39,478 bases of DNA from Prevotella sp. Its GTDB lineage: Bacteria > Bacteroidota > Bacteroidia > Bacteroidales > Bacteroidaceae. Within the stretch, counting starts at the first letter, position 1. The number at the start of each line of letters is the position of its first letter. Position numbers and translations under genes: made by a program. The stretch is taken from contig JAEEZP010000027.1 in the NCBI GenBank assembly GCA_016291915.1, positions 1 to 39,478 on the forward strand, read 5' to 3'. This document shows, one piece after another, positions 1 through 9,248 of the stretch. The notes under the pieces are model-generated. The model was not told the origin of the DNA. It made no database searches and worked only from the letters and a program-made list of their open reading frames with translations.

Positions 1-1
1 A

Positions 2-316
2 ATCAGCAAGAACAATACACAGTTTACCTTTAATGCTGACAAGACTTTCTCAGCAAAAATCGGTGGTAAGAATATCAATGGAACTTATGAGTACAATGCT
101 TCCACGGGTTCTGTCGCATTGAAGACACTGCTGCTCAATGCCAACGGTTATCTTACCCGCACTGCTAATGGTATGAGCCTTACCTTCGAGTCGAAGAAAC
201 TGTTGTCTGCCCTTCAGATTATCGGTGGCATGAGCGGTAACCAGACATTAAGTACGGTTAGTGAACTCAGCAAGAACTACGACGGTATTCGTTTAGGTTT
301 CGACCTTTCTAAATAA
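2..316 (+). CDS. DUF4923-like / lipocalin-like secreted protein, C-terminal part (5' truncated by window edge)
   Basis: Frame is open from base 2 (ISKNNTQFTFNADKTFSAKIGGKNINGTYEYN...) through the tracked ORF to TAA at 314-316. Confidence 0.6.
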   Translation: MSKNNTQFTFNADKTFSAKIGGKNINGTYEYNASTGSVALKTLLLNANGYLTRTANGMSLTFESKKLLSALQIIGGMSGNQTLSTVSELSKNYDGIRLGFDLSK

Positions 317-467
317 TACCTTTGTACACCATATAAAGATAGGCGAGTATTGCCACGATCACAAGCGTTGCTATGCTTTTGACGAGGCAACTCGCCACTT
401 TTTTTATCACCACTACAGCAATGATGATCAACACCAACGCGATAATATAACTACTGTAATTTTCCAT
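309..467 (-). CDS. Small (52 aa) hydrophobic membrane protein
   Basis: My translation: MENYSSYIIALVLIIIAVVVIKKVASCLVKSIATLVIVAILAYLYMVYKGII*. Below the ORF-track length cutoff; sits 19 nt downstream of the pseudouridine synthase on the same strand. Confidence 0.55.
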   Translation of the reverse strand: MENYSSYIIALVLIIIAVVVIKKVASCLVKSIATLVIVAILAYLYMVYKGII

Positions 468-486
468 ATCTATGATTTATTTATTC

Positions 487-1380
487 TTAAAACAAACTTT
501 TAAACGGAGCGGGAATCGGTGTTTCAAACTCCAGACGCTCTCCGGTAATTGGATGGGTGAAACACAAGAGGAAAGCATGTAAGCATAATCTCTCCAGAGG
601 ATCATCATCATTACCATATTTGATATCTCCACATACAGGGTGCCCTAAGTCGGCTGCATGCACACGAATCTGATTCTTCCTACCGGTTTCCAACTTAAAC
701 TCCACTAGTGAATGGTCGCTCGAGCGGTCAAGGGTAAAATAATGAGTAACAGCATATTTACCTCCATTATCTACAGGTGATGAAAAGATTGTGTACGCCT
801 TATTTTCTTTCAACCAACTACACACCATACCCTGGTCATTTTCCATCACACCACTCAGCACAGCGATATATCGACGGTCATATACCAGTTCATGCCAGTT
901 GTGAGCAAAAATCTGTTCGGTGTTCATATCCTTGGCATAGACGAGTAAGCCACTCGTATCCCTATCGAGCCGATGAACAACATGAGCTGTACACCGTTGT
1001 TTAGTCTTCTCGAAATACTCATCAAGAATGGATTTGACATTGAGGGAACGATGACCTGCTTTCATCGAGAGCACTCCAATATTTTTCTCCACCACAATAA
1101 GATACTGATCTTCATAGACGATCCGGATGTAACGACTATGGAACGGTTCTGTCCGCTGTTTATTCTTACTGACAGTCACCACCATATCTTTCTCCAACGG
1201 GTAATCATATTGGGTAACGGTCTTGCCATTTACCTGTATGCCCCTACCCTTCAGCGTCGCCTTGATCTTCGTGCTACTGCTACCAGTAACATGCTCCAGC
1301 AAGAATTCCAAGAGAGGTTGTGGCTCCTCAACTTTAAAATGACTGTAATCCGTATCTTGATTCGATGGGTTATAATTCAT
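487..1380 (-). CDS. RluA/RluD-family 23S rRNA/tRNA pseudouridine synthase
   Basis: HRLDRDTSGLLVYAKD catalytic motif, N-terminal S4-like segment, GRKNQIRVHAADLGHPVCGDIKYG. Confidence 0.9.
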   Translation of the reverse strand: MNYNPSNQDTDYSHFKVEEPQPLLEFLLEHVTGSSSTKIKATLKGRGIQVNGKTVTQYDYPLEKDMVVTVSKNKQRTEPFHSRYIRIVYEDQYLIVVEKNIGVLSMKAGHRSLNVKSILDEYFEKTKQRCTAHVVHRLDRDTSGLLVYAKDMNTEQIFAHNWHELVYDRRYIAVLSGVMENDQGMVCSWLKENKAYTIFSSPVDNGGKYAVTHYFTLDRSSDHSLVEFKLETGRKNQIRVHAADLGHPVCGDIKYGNDDDPLERLCLHAFLLCFTHPITGERLEFETPIPAPFKSLF

Positions 1381-1403
1381 AATGTGCTTCTGTAATTACC
1401 TTG

Positions 1404-1411
1404 CAAAGATA
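1404..1411 (-). promoter_or_regulatory. Putative Bacteroidetes -7 element (TATCTTTG) for the pseudouridine synthase
   Basis: Minus-strand TATCTTTG 24 nt upstream of the start codon; no clear -33 element. Confidence 0.4.
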
Positions 1412-1473
1412 ATGAAAAATTGATAATAAAATGAATTTTCTCTTAGAAAGGTTATAAGTAAAGGAAAAATGGT

Positions 1474-1504
1474 TTTGAAAAACAAAAAATAATCATTACT
1501 TTTG
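1474..1504 (+). promoter_or_regulatory. Putative Bacteroidetes sigma-ABfr promoter of radA
   Basis: TTTG (1474-1477), 19-nt spacer, TACTTTTG (1497-1504); 20 nt upstream of radA ATG. Confidence 0.6.
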
Positions 1505-1524
1505 TTGCATAAATCATTCAGTAA

Positions 1525-2925
1525 ATGGCAAAAGATAAGATTGCTTATGTATGTTCCAACTGCGGACAGGAGTCGGCGAAGTGGATAGGCAAATGTCCCT
1601 CATGCGGACAGTGGAATACCTTTAAAGAGATACGTATCGCTAACGATAGTGGACAGGCTGCTGCACGCAATGCTGCTAGTGTGGTGCGTGCAGGGAAGTC
1701 CAACGACAAAAACAGGCCAATGAGACTGCGGGATATCTCTTCCAAAGACGAGCCGCGTATTGACATGTGTGATGCGGAACTCAACCGTGTTTTGGGTGGA
1801 GGACTCGTACCCGGAAGTATTGTTCTGCTAGGTGGAGAACCCGGTATCGGTAAGAGTACGCTGACTCTTCAGACCATCCTGAATATCCCTGATAAGAAGA
1901 TTCTGTATGTCAGTGGTGAGGAGAGTGCCCACCAGTTGAAGATGCGTGCTGAACGCTTGAAGCAGAAAGACGAAAACTTATCAGAACAAGTACTGATTCT
2001 GACAGAAACATCTTTGGAGAATATCTTCACACATATCAAAGAAGAACAGCCTGATATTGTGATTATCGACTCGATACAGACGATTTCCACAGAAGATGTT
2101 GACAGTTCCCCCGGTAGTGTGACACAAGTAAGAGAATGTGCCTCCGCCCTACTCCGTTTCGCCAAATCAAGTGGCACCCCGGTCATTCTTATCGGTCATA
2201 TCAACAAAGAAGGTACCCTTGCAGGTCCAAAAATCCTGGAGCATATCGTGGATACCGTGATACAGTTTGAGGGTGATCAGCATTATATGTACCGTATCCT
2301 GCGATCGATGAAAAATCGTTTCGGGAGTACCTCAGAGTTGGGTATTTACGAGATGCTGCAGAACGGATTGCGGCAGGTAAGCAATCCTTCAGAACTGTTA
2401 CTTTCCGAAGATCATGAAGGGTTATCCGGCATTGCCATCTCCTCAGCGATCGAAGGCGTGCGTCCTTTCTTAGTAGAGACACAAGCCTTGGTATCCACTG
2501 CTGCCTATGGAACTCCTCAAAGAGTCGCTACGGGATTTGACCAACGGCGATTAAACATGTTATTAGCGGTATTGGAGAAACGTGTCGGTTTCAAGTTAAT
2601 ACAGAAAGATGTCTTCATCAATATTGCCGGTGGCCTGAGGGTTACCGACATGGCCATGGACCTGAGCATCATCGCAGCTGTCTTGTCGAGTAATGTAGAC
2701 ACCTCCATCGAACAAGGATGGTGCATGTGTGGAGAGGTGGGATTAAGCGGTGAGGTACGACCTGTCAACCGTATCGAGCAGCGTATTGCAGAGGCTGAGA
2801 AACTGGGATTCTCACATATCATCATCCCGAAATACAATCTGCAGGGTATCAATCATAGGAAGTTTAACATTGAGATGATACCGGTGAGAAAAGTAGAGGA
2901 AGCACTGCGCGCACTCTTTGGTTAG
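1525..2925 (+). CDS. radA: DNA repair protein RadA
   Basis: N-terminal CSNCGQESAKWIGKCPSCGQWNT zinc motif, GGEPGIGKSTL Walker A, KNRFG motif, Lon-like C-terminus. Confidence 0.96.
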   Translation: MAKDKIAYVCSNCGQESAKWIGKCPSCGQWNTFKEIRIANDSGQAAARNAASVVRAGKSNDKNRPMRLRDISSKDEPRIDMCDAELNRVLGGGLVPGSIVLLGGEPGIGKSTLTLQTILNIPDKKILYVSGEESAHQLKMRAERLKQKDENLSEQVLILTETSLENIFTHIKEEQPDIVIIDSIQTISTEDVDSSPGSVTQVRECASALLRFAKSSGTPVILIGHINKEGTLAGPKILEHIVDTVIQFEGDQHYMYRILRSMKNRFGSTSELGIYEMLQNGLRQVSNPSELLLSEDHEGLSGIAISSAIEGVRPFLVETQALVSTAAYGTPQRVATGFDQRRLNMLLAVLEKRVGFKLIQKDVFINIAGGLRVTDMAMDLSIIAAVLSSNVDTSIEQGWCMCGEVGLSGEVRPVNRIEQRIAEAEKLGFSHIIIPKYNLQGINHRKFNIEMIPVRKVEEALRALFG

Positions 2926-2935
2926 TTTCTTTTAA

Positions 2936-2985
2936 ATTCTTTTAGGGCCTTAAGGACTTTAACGACCTTAAGGCCCTAAAAGAAT
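2936..2985. terminator. Bidirectional hairpin terminator between radA and the TonB receptor
   Basis: 20-bp perfect inverted repeat ATTCTTTTAGGGCCTTAAGG (2936-2955) / CCTTAAGGCCCTAAAAGAAT (2966-2985), 10-nt loop. Confidence 0.8.
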
Positions 2986-2987
2986 CA

Positions 2988-5048
2988 CTAAAACTTATAT
3001 CTTACTCCTGCGATAAACCAGAATCCTGGTTGACGCACATTACCATAATCAACATACTCTTTGTTGAAGATATTATTCGCTTCAACATACCATTCTGTGG
3101 TGGACACTTTCCACGACAATCGTGCATCAAATAAAGAATACGGTTGATAATCAGCCACAACGCCATCTACAGTCGTATAACTGCCGGTACGCTCCTGGAA
3201 ACGATAGTTAATATTCAGATCTATTCCTTTCAACAGCTGTAGCTGCAGGGTAGAAACCAGTTTATGACGCAGATACTCTAAAGAATACTGCGACTGTATG
3301 TTCGCTGGTGTATCTTTCTTCTGGTTGATGAAATTGTAAGATACCTCCCATCGCTGCAGGAATGACTGTTGCGGAAACCATTGGTGGAGATCAACTCCGA
3401 CATTCGTTTCCACACCTATAGCATCCACCTTCGTATGGTTAACACTCTGCCACACTGGTTCTTCAGCTGTTGTATCCAAGATCCAGTCGATCAGATTCTT
3501 ACTGTGATGATAATAAACACTCAACCGACCGTTGACGATAGGTGAAATATATTTGGTTCCTGCCTCCAACGCATGCAACTCTTCCGGTTGAAGATGCTTA
3601 TCTGCCTGATGACCACCCACACTGTAATACAGTTCTGTGAACGATGGCATACGCAGGGAAGTGTTATAAGAGGCGAAGAACTTCCAGTGATCCCCCACCC
3701 TATAGCTTATGTCAATACCCGGATACACACGCATCGGCATCTCATTCCACGTATTCTTCACACAGGTAAGTCCAGCTGAGAGGGTGAAATGATTAAGCAG
3801 GATATTATGCTCCAGGAAAAAACTGATATTCGACCGGTTCAGACCATGATCATAGGAACGGTCAGTACCATGGATAGTAAGGGGTTTGGATAAAGGTTCA
3901 CCGAGATTGCCACTGACGAGGTCCTCGTTCCTGAACTCTGCACCGAAAGCAGTACGCCCCAGCAGCCAGTCGAAATAACTGTTTAGATTAACACCAAAAA
4001 CATTTGTCCGGTGGTAGTTGAATGGATATTTGTCAGCTCCCTCTCGGAAGAGCTCAAAGCGGTCGGTACTATGATTCCAATACACAGAGGGTTGGAAATG
4101 AAACCGTGATGCCTTAACCTCAGCTTGCAAGGCTGTGTAACTCTTCAACGTGTGCTCATACTGATCATCATACTTCGCACTGTAGAAAGTATTACTGCCG
4201 AAGCCTTTGGAAGATAAACCAGCATACCATCGAATCATAAATAAGGAATCCACATATTGCCCCTGATAGAAAGCTTTTCCACCTTGATAGTCAGCATTGA
4301 GATTGCCTGCCTTTGAGCGGCTGAAGCCATCACTTCTCGTATAAGAGGCACTCAACTGCTGATGAACATTCTTAGCAGAGAGATTGGCATAACCGCCACC
4401 CGACAGATAGCCGTAGCTACCACCATCGAGGTGGACCTGTCCACCACAACGCTTATCGATACGTGTCACAATATTGATAGCACCTACCAATGAAGAGGTA
4501 CCATAGACACGTCCTGCCGGACCTTCCAGCACTTCGATACGTTCAATCTCACTCATGTCAACGGGGAAATCAAAGGCGTTGTGCCCAGTCTGCGGGTCAC
4601 AGATATTGATACCGTTAAGTAAGATAGTTATTTGTTCGTTGGTTCCGCCACGGATGCTGATATCCGTCTGTGCCCCAATGGCACCCCGTTGTCGCACATC
4701 CACGCCGGCGGCATACTTCAATAAATCGTTAATACTCTGTACCGGCGCTTGCGCTATCTGCTCACGATCCAGTACAACGACCATTCTCGCCGCCTGACCT
4801 AACATCAGCGGCGCACGGGAGCCGGTAATCTCCACATCATCAAGCCGTATCTCTTTTACCGGTTCCGAAGGATTGATGTCTGAAATACTGTCGATATTTT
4901 CACCGGCAGCCATGGAATGACTGAGGGTGGCAACACTCAGTGTACAGACAATCACTTCCTTACGCAAACAGGAAAAGAGCGAGTAGCCCTTGTTGGAGAA
5001 TTGTTTGAAACGAACAACTTCCCGTTTGTTAAATAATGATTTGTACAT
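2988..5048 (-). CDS. TonB-dependent outer membrane receptor (BtuB-like)
   Basis: Plug domain (DVRQRGAIGAQTDISIRGGTNEQITILLNGINICDPQTGHN...IERIEVLEGPAGRVYG) and terminal aromatic beta-strand (WFIAGVRYKF). Confidence 0.9.
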   Translation of the reverse strand: MYKSLFNKREVVRFKQFSNKGYSLFSCLRKEVIVCTLSVATLSHSMAAGENIDSISDINPSEPVKEIRLDDVEITGSRAPLMLGQAARMVVVLDREQIAQAPVQSINDLLKYAAGVDVRQRGAIGAQTDISIRGGTNEQITILLNGINICDPQTGHNAFDFPVDMSEIERIEVLEGPAGRVYGTSSLVGAINIVTRIDKRCGGQVHLDGGSYGYLSGGGYANLSAKNVHQQLSASYTRSDGFSRSKAGNLNADYQGGKAFYQGQYVDSLFMIRWYAGLSSKGFGSNTFYSAKYDDQYEHTLKSYTALQAEVKASRFHFQPSVYWNHSTDRFELFREGADKYPFNYHRTNVFGVNLNSYFDWLLGRTAFGAEFRNEDLVSGNLGEPLSKPLTIHGTDRSYDHGLNRSNISFFLEHNILLNHFTLSAGLTCVKNTWNEMPMRVYPGIDISYRVGDHWKFFASYNTSLRMPSFTELYYSVGGHQADKHLQPEELHALEAGTKYISPIVNGRLSVYYHHSKNLIDWILDTTAEEPVWQSVNHTKVDAIGVETNVGVDLHQWFPQQSFLQRWEVSYNFINQKKDTPANIQSQYSLEYLRHKLVSTLQLQLLKGIDLNINYRFQERTGSYTTVDGVVADYQPYSLFDARLSWKVSTTEWYVEANNIFNKEYVDYGNVRQPGFWFIAGVRYKF

Positions 5049-5094
5049 AAGTTAATTAATAAATGAATAATAAACAATTGATATATAAATATAT

Positions 5095-7515
5095 CTATTC
5101 TTCGTTTTTCTTCACCACTTTATATCTTGCGAACTTCAACAATAACTGTTTTACGCCTGTATTACGGAACTCCACCGTGGCCTTGGTATTCTCACCGGAA
5201 CCCTCCACACGTAGCACCTTTCCGATTCCAAAGCGTTCATGTTCAATAACATATCCTTCCTGTAAGGGAGCTTTTCCTATGGAGGGAACACTACCGACAG
5301 TTGGATGCACACTCTTGTTAATCACTTCAGAGACACGTCGCAGATTACCACCCGACTGTGTGAAGGTTCGTTTAAACCTTGCAGAGAAGGGATCTGACGG
5401 TTGTTCTTCTTGATGACCGACAATGCGTGGCTTGGGATCGGCACGAAACTGAGTAGCAACAGGGCGGGAATTTTGGAAACCGCGATTCGTCGTACGGAAA
5501 ATATCTACGGGTGTATCCTCCGGTACCGCATCCTCATCATCCACCGTTATCAAATGCTGATCAATATCACGAAGGAACCTGCTGGGTGGATTAAACTCCA
5601 TCTTTCCATAGCGATAACGATTCTGGGCATAGGTCAGGATACAGTGTTTTTCTGCACGGGTAATAGCGACATACAATAATCGGCGTTCTTCTTCCAGTTC
5701 ACGGGCAGAACCCATACTCATCGGACTGGGAAAAAGGTTCTCTTCCATTCCCACAACAAAGACTGTTGGGAATTCCAACCCTTTGGCACTATGGATGGTC
5801 ATCAACGTGACACGCGGCGTATTCTCGTCACCATCACTGTCAAGATCTGTCAACAGCGACACTTCCTGCAGATAGTCAGTGAGCGAAACCTCATTGCCAC
5901 GATCTTCCTCCTTTCGGATATCCACAAAGTCTTGCATGGCAGACAGCAACTCCTCCAGGTTCTCCTGTCGGGAGATAGCCTCTGGCGTAGTATCACTGTA
6001 TAAATCAGCACTGATACCGCTCTGCTTGATAATATCCTTTCCCAATTCATAGGCATCCGTCATAAAGAAACGCTCCATAAAACCGGTTATCAGTTGTTTG
6101 AAGGCATTCAACTTATTCAGCGTAGCATTATTCACAGAAAGGCTGTAAGCTGTTGGATTACACACCACATTCCAAATACTGGTGGTATGTTGTGTTGCGG
6201 CAGCAGCAATCTTCGTCATGGTAGTATCACCGATTCCTCGTGCAGGATAGTTGATGATACGCTTGAGTGCCTCCTCATCATCAGGATTAGCAACCAGCCG
6301 GAAATACGCAATAACGTCTTTTATCTCTTTCCGCTGATAAAAACTCAGTCCGCCATATATACGATAAGGAATATTTGCCTTACGCATCGCCTCCTCAAAA
6401 CTACGACTCTGCGCATTAGTACGATACAGAATGGCGAAATCGGAGTACTCACAATGATCCTGTCGTTTGAACTTATGGATATCTTTGCATACGATAGCCG
6501 ATTCTTCCCGATCACTGTATGCCTTTTTCAGCAGGATCTTCTCTCCTACTTCCTTTTTGCTGTACACATCTTTCGTGATCTGTCGTACATTCTTTTTGAT
6601 CAGACTGTTTGCAGCCCTTACGATATTCTGCGTACTGCGATAGTTCTGCTCCAACTTGAAGAGCTTTGTGTTAGTGAACAACCGTTGGAAATCGAGGATA
6701 TTATCGATGTTGGCCCCTCGGAACCCATAGATACTTTGTGCATCGTCACCCACCACACAGACACGCTGATGTTCATTCAATAACTGTAAGACGATTCGCT
6801 GCTGGACGGCATTGGTATCCTGATACTCATCCACCAAGATATACTGGAAATGGTTAGCATATTTCTGTCGGATATCCTCATGGTCACGTAACAAGATAAA
6901 CGTCATGGTGAGCAGGTCGTCGAAATCCATCGCATTGGCTTGTCGGCAACGGGCACTGTATGTAAGATAGATATCTTTGATGGCAGGCATCTTCGCATCT
7001 ACATCTCTACGTACGAGTGAGGCATCTGTTGCATAATCGTTTGCCAGTATAAGATGGTTCTTTGCCATACTGATACGGGCATGGACAGATGCAGGCTTAT
7101 ACACCTTATCATCTAATTTCATTTCTTTGATGATCGTCTTGATCAGAGAACGTGAGTCAGACTCATCATAGATGGTGAAGTTGTTATTGAATCCTAAATG
7201 GTCAGCTTCTTTCCGGAGCATACGGGAGAAGATGGAATGAAAAGTACCCATATACAGATAACGGGCATTCTCAGCGCCTACCAGTTGTCCGATACGTTCT
7301 TTCATCTCCCTTGCTGCCTTATTGGTAAAGGTAAGTGCCAGTATCTGCCAGGGTTTGACACCTTTTTGCAGCAGGTAGGCAATCTTATAGGTAAGCACAC
7401 GTGTCTTACCCGATCCGGCACCCGCGATGACGAGCGACGGTCCGTCGCAATATTCCACAGCCTGTCGCTGGGCAGTATTCAGATCATCCAACAAACGGTT
7501 CTCTTCTTCCATCAT
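5095..7515 (-). CDS. uvrD: UvrD/PcrA-type superfamily 1 DNA helicase
   Basis: AGAGSGKTRVLTYKIAYLL Walker A, DEYQDTN, VGDDAQSIYGFRGA, QNYRST, TIHSAKGLEFPTVFVVGMEE, PcrA-like C-terminal domain. Confidence 0.95.
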   Translation of the reverse strand: MMEEENRLLDDLNTAQRQAVEYCDGPSLVIAGAGSGKTRVLTYKIAYLLQKGVKPWQILALTFTNKAAREMKERIGQLVGAENARYLYMGTFHSIFSRMLRKEADHLGFNNNFTIYDESDSRSLIKTIIKEMKLDDKVYKPASVHARISMAKNHLILANDYATDASLVRRDVDAKMPAIKDIYLTYSARCRQANAMDFDDLLTMTFILLRDHEDIRQKYANHFQYILVDEYQDTNAVQQRIVLQLLNEHQRVCVVGDDAQSIYGFRGANIDNILDFQRLFTNTKLFKLEQNYRSTQNIVRAANSLIKKNVRQITKDVYSKKEVGEKILLKKAYSDREESAIVCKDIHKFKRQDHCEYSDFAILYRTNAQSRSFEEAMRKANIPYRIYGGLSFYQRKEIKDVIAYFRLVANPDDEEALKRIINYPARGIGDTTMTKIAAAATQHTTSIWNVVCNPTAYSLSVNNATLNKLNAFKQLITGFMERFFMTDAYELGKDIIKQSGISADLYSDTTPEAISRQENLEELLSAMQDFVDIRKEEDRGNEVSLTDYLQEVSLLTDLDSDGDENTPRVTLMTIHSAKGLEFPTVFVVGMEENLFPSPMSMGSARELEEERRLLYVAITRAEKHCILTYAQNRYRYGKMEFNPPSRFLRDIDQHLITVDDEDAVPEDTPVDIFRTTNRGFQNSRPVATQFRADPKPRIVGHQEEQPSDPFSARFKRTFTQSGGNLRRVSEVINKSVHPTVGSVPSIGKAPLQEGYVIEHERFGIGKVLRVEGSGENTKATVEFRNTGVKQLLLKFARYKVVKKNEE

Positions 7516-8252
7516 TTCTTTTTATAGATACCACTGCTCACTGTTGACGGATCAACATCCTCTCCTTCTCTGGGCAACAGCGGAATAGTCTTCATCTCTT
7601 TCATAATCTTATACTTCCTCTTCACCATGTAGTTAGATGGATATTTTGAGGAGAACTTACGGGGATTAGGCAATGTGGCAGCTATCAGCGCACAGTTGGA
7701 ACGTGACAAGTCGATGGCATGACAATTGAAATGCTCCCGTGCCACAGCCTCGACACCATAGATGCCATCACCCATCTCTATCGAATTAAGGTACACCTCC
7801 ATGATGCGCTGCTTACTCCATATCAGCTCTATTAAAACGGTAAAATAAGCCTCCAGTCCTTTTCTTACCCAGGTACGACCAGGCCACAGGAAGACATTCT
7901 TGGCTGTCTGTTGAGTAATGGTGCTTCCACCCAGTTTCCTGCTACGTTCCACATTATTCATCGCAGCCTGTTCTATAGCTTTGAAATCAAACCCATGATG
8001 CTTCAGGAAACGCTGATCCTCACTGGCCATCACTGCCACAGGCATGCTCGGGGATATTTTGTCGAGAGATACCCAATGGTGTTTCCATCGTATCGACTCA
8101 CCAGCCTGATGCTGCTGATAACTTCTGATAAACATCAGTGGTGTACAGAACACCGGAACAAAGCGGAATAATACAACAGCAAGGATGGTGGAGGCGAAAA
8201 ATGCCACCACCATCCATCGTATGGTCTTTTTGAATATCTTAAAGATTTTCAA
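7512..8252 (-). CDS. mtgA: Monofunctional peptidoglycan glycosyltransferase MtgA
   Basis: ASEDQRFLKHHGFD, GGSTITQQTAKNVFLWPGRTWVRKGLEAYFT; 4-nt overlap with uvrD. Confidence 0.93.
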   Translation of the reverse strand: MKIFKIFKKTIRWMVVAFFASTILAVVLFRFVPVFCTPLMFIRSYQQHQAGESIRWKHHWVSLDKISPSMPVAVMASEDQRFLKHHGFDFKAIEQAAMNNVERSRKLGGSTITQQTAKNVFLWPGRTWVRKGLEAYFTVLIELIWSKQRIMEVYLNSIEMGDGIYGVEAVAREHFNCHAIDLSRSNCALIAATLPNPRKFSSKYPSNYMVKRKYKIMKEMKTIPLLPREGEDVDPSTVSSGIYKKK

Positions 8253-8275
8253 TGACTTGTCTTGTCAAAACAAAA

Positions 8276-8995
8276 TTACTTCAGTGTACCGTTGTTAGCA
8301 GCGTTGATCATTGCCTCGCTGGCATAGAGGTAAACCTCCACACGACGGTTCTGAGCCTTACCGGCAGCTGTAGAGTTGTCAGCAACAGGGTTAGCCTCGC
8401 CGAGACCCTCAACAGACTTGATCTGAGAAGCGTTTACACGCTGACCGAGCAGATAGTTCTGCACAGCCTGTGCACGCTGCAGTGACAGATTCTGGTTCTT
8501 GGCTGCACTCTGCTCAGGAGTAGAGTTCTTCCAACCTGCATTGTCTGTGTAACCTTGAATAGCCACATCACAGTCGGTATATACATTCAGCACATTGTTA
8601 GCGAAGTTAGACAGAGAGTTCTTAGCAGCTGTCTGCAGTGTAGAACTACCGGTACCAAAGAGGATACCACTGTCGAAGGTAACCTTAACAGCCTGCAAAC
8701 CGTTAGCATCGGTAACGCTCTCTACCTGTGCATTCTGAACAGCCTCAGCAGCGGCCTTAGCCTTATCCATCTTCTTACCGATCAGCACACCAGCAGTTGT
8801 ACCAACAGCTGTACCGATAGCAGCACCGATAACGGTACTCTTTGTATTCTTACCGATCAGATTACCGATAGCTGCACCTAAAGCAGCACCACCTGTGCTA
8901 CCGAAGATACCACCCTTGGCTGTATTACTCATACCACAACCTGAAAGCAAAACGAGGGAGCAAAGTCCCAAAACTGATACTTTTAAACTTTTCAT
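8276..8995 (-). CDS. OmpA-family lipoprotein with glycine-zipper N-terminal region
   Basis: Lipobox LLSGC, Gly-rich repeats, OmpA-like C-terminus (IQGYTDNAGWKNSTPEQSAAKNQNLSLQRAQAV...NRRVEVYL). Confidence 0.9.
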   Translation of the reverse strand: MKSLKVSVLGLCSLVLLSGCGMSNTAKGGIFGSTGGAALGAAIGNLIGKNTKSTVIGAAIGTAVGTTAGVLIGKKMDKAKAAAEAVQNAQVESVTDANGLQAVKVTFDSGILFGTGSSTLQTAAKNSLSNFANNVLNVYTDCDVAIQGYTDNAGWKNSTPEQSAAKNQNLSLQRAQAVQNYLLGQRVNASQIKSVEGLGEANPVADNSTAAGKAQNRRVEVYLYASEAMINAANNGTLK

Positions 8996-9089
8996 TTTTT
9001 CTTTTTATTATTAAGTTAATGTTCTTTTAATAAAACAAATAGCAAGAATTGACATATTTCCATATGTACCTTCTGCTCATTTTACCGTG

Positions 9090-9120
9090 CAAATATAAAT
9101 AATTCTTTTTAATAAAACAA
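9090..9120 (-). promoter_or_regulatory. Putative Bacteroidetes promoter of the OmpA lipoprotein gene
   Basis: Minus strand: TTG (9120-9118), 20-nt spacer, TATATTTG (9097-9090). Confidence 0.5.
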
Positions 9121-9211
9121 CGAAATAAAGTTTTTTTATCTTTTCAGGTATTAAGAATACGGTGAAAAAAATGTTTTTTGTATTTTTCTTCTCTCTTCAC
9201 AATAAAATTCG

Positions 9212-9219
9212 TACCTTTG
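9212..9219 (+). promoter_or_regulatory. Putative -7 element (TACCTTTG) of proS
   Basis: TACCTTTG 29 nt upstream of proS ATG; -33 element not convincing. Confidence 0.45.
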
Positions 9220-9248
9220 CATCCTAATTTGAAAAAAGAATAAAAACT

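Noticed and set aside
5049-5094. Cobalamin riboswitch before the BtuB-like receptor
   Set aside because: Only 46 nt separates it from uvrD and no B12-box-like sequence is visible.
6094-6783. 229-aa plus-strand ORF antisense to uvrD
   Set aside because: Shadow ORF within a strongly supported helicase gene; no domain-like sequence.
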